Assembly (NCBI GenBank): GCA_050084515.1
Contig: CM114275.1
Location: forward strand, 14,322,001-14,386,000
From: Blasia pusilla
Lineage: Eukaryota; Marchantiophyta; Marchantiopsida; Blasiales
DNA length: 64,000 nt
Direction: 5' to 3'
Shown: positions 56,314 through 64,000 of the stretch, in pieces
How positions within the stretch are numbered: position 1 is the first letter of the stretch
Layout of the letters: every line of letters begins with the position of its first letter
Notes under the pieces: model-generated
What the model saw: only the letters and a program-made list of their open reading frames with translations
What the model was told of the DNA's origin: nothing
Databases searched by the model: none
Translations under genes and position numbers: made by a program

Positions 56314-57069
56314 CTAGGTTGATAACTCTCTTTTTCTCTTGGTAACAATTGCTCGACCATCGCGTAGATAAGCAATAAATTTTGCTTCTTAAGCCTCTTT
56401 CACCTTCGCAAGCTTCTTTCTCCTAGCTTCAACTTGTAGAGGTGTGAGATTAGGATCCAACCATATCCTCCGTCCTTTGAGAATGGCCTTGTTAGCCATG
56501 GCAATATCACGTTGAGTTTGATCAACAAAATTAACTAGAATGGCACGAGGTTGTGTTCCCGTTTTCCCAATACGGAAAGCTAGAGCCAAGTCCGAGTTAT
56601 GAACATGAAGTGTATCAACCAAGAACTTGGTGACAACACTCTTCACCTCTTCGCTCTCTGTTTCCGGAAAACCTAAGATTCCCACATTCTTTCTACCAGA
56701 AAATTGGTTTTCCTTTTCTATTTCTTGCTCTTGACAGAAAGAGATATGAGCAACCTTTATAGCTTCACCATAAGATTTCATTTTCACTTCTAAAGTTTCA
56801 AGAACCTTATGCAATCCTGGATTATTGGGAGTAGTCGCTAATGATGATGCCTTCTCTTGAACATCCGCAACAGATTTGGAAAGATCGAGCATTACACTAA
56901 AACTATCTTTCAACACTTTCTTCAAAACCTCTTGCGTTGCCTTTAACTCTCGGATTTGAATATGTGCAAGGTTTAATTGAGAATTTTGTACCTTTAATTC
57001 TTGTCGAAACTCTTTCAATTCATGCAAGACCACTTGCACTAGATTCAAGATTTCGTCTTGAGTAGTCAT
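56314..57069 (-). pseudogene. LINE L ORF1: coiled-coil/RRM protein, nearly intact
   Basis: It starts MTTQDEILNLVQVVLHELKE. Residues 1-100 form a coiled coil (ELKVQNSQLNLAHIQIRELK). Residues 125-210 form an RRM-like domain (KNVGILGFPETESEEVKSVV, GTQPRAILVNFVDQTQRD). A basic C-terminal domain follows (LTPLQVEARRKKLAKVKEA). One nonsense codon (TAA at 56389; CAA in copies A and F) precedes AKFIAYLRDGRAIVTKRKRE-LST and the UAG at 56314. It is about 250 codons and the best ORF1 in the window. Its role in a live element is RNA binding and chaperoning. Confidence 0.85.
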
Positions 57070-57161
57070 CATGAAGTTGACTTCACAACATCCCACATAT
57101 TGCACGACCTCCAATAAAGTATAACCGAATCTCCAACACCACACAACTTTTGCTCTAGAAC

Positions 57162-58375
57162 TTGGTTGGACTTGAAACTCTTAGGACTAGGGAACCTTTT
57201 GAGATTCCACGTTGTCTCAAAATATGAGCTTCATAGGACACTCCAACTCAAATATATGGCCTCCGCAAGATTCAGATATGAAATCCTCAAATCTAGAAGA
57301 GCAGAAGCTCAAATCTCTCACAAATTCGTTTTTGTACATCTTTTGTGCTTGAAATTTTTAGGGCTAGGGCGTCTCTTTACATTCCACGTTGCCTCAAAAT
57401 ATCAGCTTCATATGACACTCCACCTAAAAGATATAACCTCCGCAAGATTCAGATCTGAAATCCTCAAATTTAGAAGAGTAGAAACTCAAATCTCTTAGAA
57501 CTTTGTTTGTGTAACTCGGTTGTACTTGAAATTTTGAGGGCTAGGGCAAATTTTCACACTACACGTTTCCTAAAAATCTCACATTTATATGACACTCCAC
57601 CTCAAAGATATAACCTCCGCAAGATTCAGATCTGTGTCGTGCGCATAAACATCGCTACACAACATACATCGCTGTCACCAAACACACACACAAACACGCA
57701 CGATCCCATGCTAACTCATGGCATCTAAACAACGAGATAAAAAGTACCAAATATCTCCAATAAAGTAAGATCCAATCTCTCTTTACACAATCTCACACCA
57801 TAGCTCTCAAAGGTGTGCACTCTCTCTCATGTCAAACCAAACCCACTCTCCTAATGAGAGGCTTGGGTTACACTCACAAGGCAAGGGACCATAGCTCCGC
57901 CGCCTCATGCTAGGAGGTTCAACAAAGAGAGAATGAGCTCTCAAGTTTCTCTCATTGAGATATATACCTCTCCCCTCTCCCAAGCTCTCTCCATGGTAAC
58001 CTATTCTCCCAAGTCACCTCCTTGGCTCTTGACCTGATGTAGGAGGTCAAGGGCCACTTACTAAAAATAGAAAGTCGATCATATATTCAAAATGGTACTT
58101 ACCTAAAATAGTAAGTTCTTCAATATGGCTCCAAATGAGCCAAAATGAAGGCTCATTTGGAGCCTCAACAGATCATCCTCGACCTCCTAGGCTTGTCATC
58201 CACTACTCTTGAAGACGTTCTACTAGATCTCACCGATCTATCCTAAAGGACGTGACATCTGAAATCTTGAAATCTAGAAGAGTAGAAACTCAAATCTCTC
58301 ACAACTTCGTGTGTGTAAATGTTGTAAATCGGTTGTACTCAAAATTTGAAATTTTGAGGGCTAAAGAATGGCATA
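57162..58375 (-). repeat. LINE L 5' monomer array
   Basis: Units start at about 57162, 57341 and 57520 (period ~179), and part of another at 58258-58375 after an inserted LTR. The motifs are the same as in copies A, F and K, but more diverged. Confidence 0.87.
57635..58257 (-). mobile_element. Solo LTR inside a LINE L monomer
   Basis: It starts TGTCGTGCGC and ends GGACGTGACA, with TCTG on both sides (57631-57634 and 58258-58261), or ATCTG if the terminal A is shared. Removing it restores the monomer word CAGATCTGAAATC. The reverse complement begins TGTCACGTCCTTTAGG and contains TATATAT about 290 bp in, so it is probably minus-oriented. No internal retrotransposon sequence is present. Confidence 0.8.
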
Positions 58376-58561
58376 TACGTCCTCACATTCAACGTTTCAA
58401 CGGGTTGCAAACTTTTTACAAACACCATTATCGTTTGTTAAAAAATCTTGTCCAAAATAAACATTATGAGAAGCTACATCGACAAGTCCAAAAAAATATT
58501 CAGCAAACTTTACAAACACCATTATCGTTTGAAAAATGTTCAGCTGAAATGTTCATTTGAT

Positions 58562-59400
58562 CTAGTCTATGATTTCTTCAGCCTCGTCATCTACAAATTT
58601 ACTCCTAACTCTCGTAGGTTCTTGTACAGAAGGAATGTCTTGGGATACAAGTGGCTCCTCTGGCCGATTGTACACATAAAAAATGTTGGCGAATTTGAGA
58701 GCCTTGCCCCCCCTAGGTACACCATAACGGTCCCATGTAACATGATTTGAGTCCCATCGCCTTCCTCGGAAGGATATCTTGTACGCTCTGTAAGGTGTGC
58801 TCTCTCCACCATTGGCCTGCACATTCTGTTTCTCTTCACCCCATTTCTAGACTCAAACAGAAATAATGGATTGAGATCATCCACCTTCTCCGGGTACATG
58901 TTGACATCAATCTTGTGTTGAATACGAAATGCGAAGGTCTCGTAATGCGAACATGCTCAAATTCCCCGATCTCTGAGTCTGAAACCGGCACTTGTAAGAT
59001 TGTCCACGCCGTCTTGAGTGCGGTTCTGCTTGCCGGCGATGGGCCAAATCGTGGGGGTATTCGGGAGCTCCAATGGCGGCCGGATAAGACTTCGAAAGCG
59101 CAAGATTCATTTGGGCAGAAGAAGTACTTCAATTGATCCCCGGTCCTCGTGAAGCGATCAAAGGTTTGAGTCCCCAAAACCAGGCAGAGGTTGTCTGTCC
59201 TTACAGATTCTTATTTAGGAAAGTGCCGCATGCTCTCCTAATGCCATCGAGATCTGCCTGCCGGTGGGTCCACGTCTGGGTTGCTCGAGATATTTGCCAC
59301 CGTTTTAGGTTGCAATCCACCTCCATTACCGGAATCCCATATTGTTGAACCACCCGGTGATGAGGATGTTGCGAACTTCCACAGAACGGAGGGCTTTTGA
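58562..59400 (-). pseudogene. C-terminal exon and upstream frames, copy 3
   Basis: The last segment encodes YRAYKISFRGRRWDSNHVTW, DRYGVPRGGKALKFANIF, then EEPLVSQDIPSVQEPTRVRS and FVDDEAEEIID with TAG at 58562, as at the right end of copy 2. Upstream frames (58836-59177) read FTRTGDQLKYFFCPNESC and SEIGEFEHVRITRPSHFVFN, and 59201-59410 reads QQYGIPVMEVDCNLKRWQIS. Frame changes near 58800 and 59150 leave it unclear whether these belong to one protein. No known domain. Confidence 0.55.
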
Positions 59401-59532
59401 AATAAAACATTCAGCGATTTTGGAGAAGTAACTCCATCACGGTTTGGGGCGGGTCCGGGATCCCCGAATACCTGGGCGGTGTAATTTCCTCATCCAAATC
59501 AATCACGGATTCGTTCCTCGATCTTTGCCTCT

Positions 59533-62206
59533 TCACTTGCTGAAGTCAAGATACTTATCTGGTCTCCACGAGTCTCGTTCGGAGTGCTCTACCACCATCT
59601 GTATGGGGCGTCTTGAAACCCCCCACGAATATCCCCACCAATGTGTACGTCTTGCTCGAGTGGAGTTCGCTACGCACCGATTGAAGGCCGACATACAATT
59701 TTCATCACCAGATCTCACAAATTTGCCTACGACATAGAGCTCGTAGATCGACGGCCCTTTTCCTTTTGTTATGCCTTTTGTGAGAAAGATATGGGATCTT
59801 TCTGCAGATTGTATCATTGCTCTTGCCTGGTCTTGTTGGCATGCCTCCACAAGTGAAAGTCGTTGGCATGCTTGTGACGACCTCAAGAGGAATGAACACT
59901 TTCGCTCCACTTGTGTTGGGCGAAGGCATTTTCATGAACGTTCAATCCCAACGGCGGCAATGTTAGAAGAAGCGAAAATAACCAGGAGTCAAAGAAATAA
60001 GTGACTGTCGAACTAGGCGGGTTGCAGGCTTGAGGCATCCATGAAGCGACTCTGCGACCCGTCGGGTCCCGGCGTGTTGTAACCTTAAACCCACCTCGCA
60101 ACCCGTCGGAACCTGGCGGGTTGCAAGGTCGAGCATCCATGAAGCGACTCGTGACCCGCCGGGTCCCGAATGGTTGCACACTCGGGGCGACACCAAACAT
60201 CTGGATGCAACCCGTCGGTATCCGTCGGGTTGCACCCTTGGGCAACCCGTCGGTTTCCGTCGGGTTGCACACTCGGGCAACCCGTCGGTTTCTGTCGGGT
60301 TGCACACTCGAAACCGTCGGTTTCCGTCGAGTTACACTTTCGGGCAACCGTCGGTTTCCGTCGGGTTGCACACTCGGCAACCCGTCGGTTTCCGTCGGGT
60401 TGCACACTCGGGCAACCCGTCGATCCAAACTGACTTGCTTGGTCTCTTGGGTTTGAAATCCATATAATTCCCACGCTTCTCACCCTGAGCTACAACTTTA
60501 CAAACAATTCTCAGCGTGAGCTTGACAAGACAAAATAGTGAACTCACCTGCCGCATGAAGTTTCCCCATTGTCTCATACGTCTGATCCACCAACTCAACC
60601 AAGAGCACAACTCTTTGTACTTCCCCTCAATCGCATGCTTCCTCCATCACCCATGAAGTTCTTCTGGCGGTCCATGGCCTGCTTCAAGGTTTTCTTTGTC
60701 CTTGCAGCGTTGGAGTAAGTGACATGCTCTGTCCTCTTATTCTCCTTGATGCAAGATTTGGTGTACCGGGTCACAGACTGTTGCCAATGGAAAGCATCCG
60801 ACCTTTCCCTCTCAGGTTGAACCTCTCCACCCCAGAACACTTCCCGGATAGCAATCCACCCAGGTTGTGCATTGTCCGCCATGAACCCATAAATTTCCGG
60901 AGGTGGCCTTTTGTTTTCCTTCACCACCTCCAATAAGAGTAACAAACACATCTTCAAACTGCCAACATCTTCTGCCTTTACTTCACACACAAATATAGTT
61001 TTGAGTCCCTTCTCCACATGGTCATAAACGTGAGCACCCATCGTCAACCATCCGTTCAGCACTCTGTAGCAAATATCAAAGCTGACCCAGCTCCCGTAAA
61101 GATCTTCCCCTTCCCTCATTTGATCTATAAGATCGAGGCCACTCGCGGACTGTGGTTGACATTTTGAAGACATAGGCCCTGGATCCCTTGCCTCCTTGGC
61201 CCATGAAGCGCCATCTCTCTGAATGAATGGAAATCTGGAGTTGGCCTTGATTCGGCGATGGCATCCATTTGGGCCGTCTTTCCATCGAACTTCGTATCGA
61301 CGACAAATTCGGAAGCATTCGGGATCAGCGAGAAATGCGAGATTTTCCCGAGTTGTTTCTCCTCAACCGCCGTGATCTCGCCCCTCCGAGGATTCCAAGC
61401 AATTGTTCACAAATTTGTGATGCCGTTGTGAGCTTGATCACCCCGGGCTTTGAACCCGGAGAGTTTCTGAAGACCTCGGCTACTTTCTTCACCACATCCT
61501 CCTTGATGTGTCTTTGAATTGCATCGGTCACAAGATGAGTGTGGGAGCCAACATGAACTGCTAGCCTTGTATACTCTAACGTGGAGCCCAAGTCATGGAC
61601 AATGAAAAATATGTATGCAGGACACGCTCCAACGCAGAAGGGTGATGCCTGACAATGAGGACATCGATGGCCTCCCGGCGGTATTGTGGCACCCACCTCG
61701 TATGGAGTTTCTGCATTCTTGGGGGGGAATTGCGACGTATTGACTCGCCCATTGCGCTCTAGATACGGGCATGCTGGACTTCTACACTCCAAGGCTCCCA
61801 CGCATTGGCGATGGGAAACAATCCAAGGACCATCTGGGATGGAAGCACTGGTCCGTTGAAGCCTGCACCATCGATGACAATCGGACTTTCTGTCCATACC
61901 CTTGAGGCGTCCTCCATCCTTCTTTTGAGCGGGAAGCGCAAGTGGAGGCAACTCAAAAATGCAATTACCATAAATGCGTGGCGTGGCGGCTAAATCGACA
62001 AGAATATGCTTGAACATTTTCAAGGCGAGACGAAAGCAAACTATTGCACGATACTCGCAAGAGAAGCAGTAGGCGGACACAGGGGGCCCGATTGGTGTCA
62101 GCCAGATCGGTGAGGTTGATAACATCCGGAATCTCTTCGGGAAGAACAACATTATTACGAGTGTGCGAAGTTGGAGTCGGCCGGATCTCTGAGCTTGGAG
62201 TTGCAA
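59533..62206 (-). pseudogene. Mutator-like transposase with zinc cluster, copy 3
   Basis: The N-terminal block (62206-61325) has Cys/His clusters: ECRSPACPYLERNGRVNTSQ, GHRCPHCQASPFCVGACPAY and TRLAVHVGSHTHLV. The C...HxxxHxH spacing recalls the WRKY-GCM1 type fingers of Mutator-like transposases. After a frameshift near 61330 the core follows (61173-60549). It has SFDICYRVLNGWLTMGAHVY with the candidate first Asp, then 66 residues, then ADNAQPGWIAIREVF with the candidate second Asp, and DAFHWQQSVTRYTK with the Cys/His-box equivalent. The exon ends at donor CAG-GTGAGT (60547). The next exon (59910-59533) holds a Ser-rich stretch and RSHIFLTKGITKGKGPSIYE. The acceptor is damaged relative to copy 1. 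The catalytic Glu is not assigned. Not functional as it stands. Confidence 0.65.
60018..60426. repeat. Palindromes in the transposase intron, copy 3 (~35-bp period)
   Basis: From 60208 six to seven palindromes follow at 33-36 bp spacing, with spacer CACACTCGG. The form is GCAACCCGTCGG-TTT-CCGTCGGGTTGC, whose arms carry one T-T mismatch. The array lies inside the minus-strand intron that corresponds to 8327-8865 in copy 1. Confidence 0.9.
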
Positions 62207-62275
62207 GCGAGAGCTCGGAGCACTAGGAAATTCTAGACCGTCTACTTGGGAAACAGAGGCGAATTCGGGCGGGCC

Positions 62276-62665
62276 GTAAACTCTGTATTGACCATTTGCG
62301 GACGGGTAGGAGGTTCCATACTTTACGGTCTAAGGTCATTGGCTGGACCGTCTCACCTATTATGTCTTCATTACCTTCCACCTAACATCTTTGGATACAA
62401 AGATGGTTCCAATTGAAGAAGAAATCGAGCAGACAGAAAATTTTCATCCTTTGCTCTGAAAGACTCACGAGCTTGGGGATGAATGATTTTTGATTGAGGA
62501 AGGGCCGCCAGATGACTGCCACAAGTGAGCTTAAAATAATTATCCATTCCAAGAAGATTCCTACGGGAGGAGACTGAGAATGAGAATGAGAATGAGAATG
62601 AGAATATTTAATTTATAGTGAATAGGAAACAGATACTCTGACATGATTTTCTGAGACAAGATGAA
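62276..62665. repeat. Leader block of the composite element (copy 3)
   Basis: Counterpart of 43976-44340. It includes five GAGAAT repeats (about 62576-62610) and ATTTAATTTATAGTGAATAGG. It lies between the transposase start (62206, minus) and the palindrome array before the WDGNHR promoter. Confidence 0.8.
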
Positions 62666-62766
62666 TTCGGTGGGGAGATTATCGACACAATGGATCAATT
62701 CGTAACACATTCAATTGTGTTGCAATATGTTACCGGATTTGGGAAGCGGAGGGTTGCGCATCACTT

Positions 62767-63462
62767 GGAACCCGTCGGAGTCTGGTAACTCGAAATTACC
62801 GAAGCTTACGAAGCCTGCAACCCGTCGGCATCGGACGGGTTGTACGCTTCTGCTAAACATTGTCGAAGCGAGCAACCCGTCGCTCTCCAACAACTTGCAG
62901 GGATACCGCTCCTTCTTGCTCGAAGATGCCGGAGGCGTGCAAACCGTCTGTTCCCGGCGAGTTCGCGGGTGCCTCGCCTTTGAGCCCAAAACGGCGAGGC
63001 GTGCAACCCGTCGCCGTCCAACGGGTTGCGCAAAGCGTCGCCTTGTGGTGCGGCTAGCCGGACTCCGGCGACTTGCACGGGAAGCCATCGTTCCTAACCC
63101 TTGATGAGGGAAGCATGCAGCGAGTCTCAGCGGATTGCCCAAAATACGCCCGTTCGTCCCAAACACGGCGGAGGCGCGCAACATGTCGGTCTCCGGCGGC
63201 TTGCGCTGGTACCTCGCGTTGTTTTCGAAGGCGACGGGCGCTCGGCCGTCGGTCTCCGCCGGGTTGCTCGCGCACATGGCGGCGTTCGCAGGATGGCGGA
63301 GGCGCGCAACATGTCGGTCTCGGCGGGTTGCGCGGGTACCTCGCGTTCTTTTCGAAAAGGCGAGCGGGCGCTCAACCCGTCGGGCTCCGGCGGGTTGCTC
63401 GCGCCGCGTGGCGGCGTACCAGGATGGCGGGCGCGCAACTGTCGGACTCCGATGGGTTGCAA
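62767..63462. repeat. Palindrome array upstream of the promoter, copy 3
   Basis: About ten units, for example at 62818, 62872, 63003, 63177, 63308, 63373 and 63437. The arms are more degenerate and more GC-rich than in copy 1, with spacers containing GGGTACCTCGCGTT and GGCGGAGGCGCGCAACATGT. Confidence 0.85.
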
Positions 63463-63545
63463 TTTTCACGCCGGACTTCCGTAACATTCGACGCGTCGCC
63501 GTCGAAAGGGCAGCGGGACCCAACGGTCACCAACGGCTAGAAAAG

Positions 63546-63553
63546 TATAAATA
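63546..63553 (+). promoter_or_regulatory. TATA box of the WDGNHR gene, copy 3
   Basis: TATAAATA in the context AACGGCTAGAAAAG...GGGCG, matching copies 1 and 2. The ATG lies at 63823. Confidence 0.75.
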
Positions 63554-63822
63554 GGGCGAAGTCGCTCATTTCCGGTTTCTCATTTTGCGATCTTCATTCC
63601 TCACTCCTCACTCTCCAGCCGATTCTTGATCGAATCTGAAGGGCATTTCATGCGGCGACACATCGCGAGTCGATAGGGAGGAGCGAGGCGAGGCAGTTCG
63701 ACCGGCGATATCGGGACGGTCGAGCTGACCATCAAGGCGAGCGAGCTCCCATCTCGACATCAGCAAAGCGAAGTGATCAAGGGATTAAATCGTGGACATA
63801 GGCGGAGGCATTTCCGGCAAAA

Positions 63823-64000
63823 ATGACGAGGAAAAAAAACACAAGCCAACAAGTCCGGAGCTTCACTCCCAAGTCCATTAGGACTCTGCGTCGACTTCTC
63901 TGCGCCTCGTTCGGCGAATGAAATTAGGCGGCAGGAAATCGAGGAGCGGGAAAGGGAAGCGGAGATGCACAACCAAGTGCTTTGGTGAGGCGTGTTCAAG
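63823..64000 (+). pseudogene. WDGNHR protein exon 1, copy 3 (partial)
   Basis: It starts MTRKKNTSQQ and contains RSFTPKSIRT, then a frameshift caused by missing bases (CTCTGCGTCGAC for CTCCTACGTCAGC). The downstream frame gives IRRQEIEERERE, supporting the same N-terminal coiled coil as copies 1 and 2. It is cut by the window end. Confidence 0.75.

Larger units (their letters stand above)
55401..58375 (-). mobile_element. LINE copy L: 5'-complete, 3'-truncated
   Basis: Minus strand. It holds monomers (57162-58375, interrupted by a solo LTR), ORF1 (57069 to 56314), the endonuclease (56313-55512) and a few codons of the linker. It is cut at about 55401, exactly at the tail of copy K. RT and the 3' end are missing. 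Confidence 0.9.
58395..64000. mobile_element. Composite DNA element, copy 3 (runs off window)
   Basis: Plus-strand order: the same 3'-flank sequence as the right end of copy 2, but inverted (58400-58560); a C-terminal exon and a minus-strand gene body (58562-62206); the leader block (62276-62665); palindromes (62767-63462); a TATA box (63546); and the start of the WDGNHR gene (63823 to the window end). It is the only copy with the transposase N-terminus and shows that the two genes diverge from a shared region at 62.2-63.8 kb. Confidence 0.7.

Noticed and set aside
60121-60483. Many overlapping open frames on both strands through the palindrome arrays (peptides rich in RRVA, PTGC, SDSDGL).
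   Set aside because: Both strands and several frames are open only because the palindrome lacks stop codons. The peptides repeat the palindrome and do not align with any coding exon. They are not genes.

Overview
The window looks like nuclear DNA of a land plant with a repeat-rich genome. The evidence is one long intron-bearing gene of a known plant family (extended PHD finger plus AAA ATPase), spliceosomal GT-AG introns, plant-type TATA boxes, and plant-type transposon debris (LINE, hAT, Ty3/gypsy, Mutator-like). The LINE has an animal/algal-type ORF1 (coiled coil plus RRM) rather than the CCHC ORF1 of most seed-plant LINEs, so I lean to a seedless plant (fern, lycophyte or bryophyte). I cannot name the species.

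Layout. 174-8207: LINE copies A, B and C, a ~180-bp tandem array, a hAT transposase remnant and a small Ty3/gypsy scrap. 8208-12155: composite DNA element copy 1. 12311-17303: LINE copies G, H and I. 17304-19245: AT-rich DNA with nothing recognised. 19246-27861: a repeated intergenic unit interrupted by LINE copies D, E and F, with a 1000-bp solo LTR inside D. 29479-41160: the only clearly intact gene, seven exons in one consistent reading frame encoding 2339 residues. 43976-50640: composite element copy 2. 50645-58375: LINE copies J, K and L, with a second solo LTR. 58395-64000: composite element copy 3, running off the window.

The LINE is one family throughout. Its parts are a tandem ~178-bp monomer array at the 5' end, ORF1, ORF2 (endonuclease, reverse transcriptase, C-terminal zinc knuckle), and a 3' tail of (TTTACCA)n instead of poly(A). 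ORF1 and ORF2 lie in the same frame, separated by one UAG in three copies. All copies are broken.

The most unusual system is the composite DNA element. One gene on one strand encodes a Mutator-like transposase (Cys/His cluster plus DDE-type core). A divergent gene on the other strand encodes a coiled-coil protein with a WDGNHR motif resembling the ParB/sulfiredoxin fold. Its introns and flanks are filled with dozens of copies of a near-perfect 27-bp palindrome whose arms co-vary. The palindrome sits in tandem arrays of different period at different places (64, 67 and ~35 bp) and I did not see it in the LINEs or in the host gene. I do not recognise this combination as a described system.
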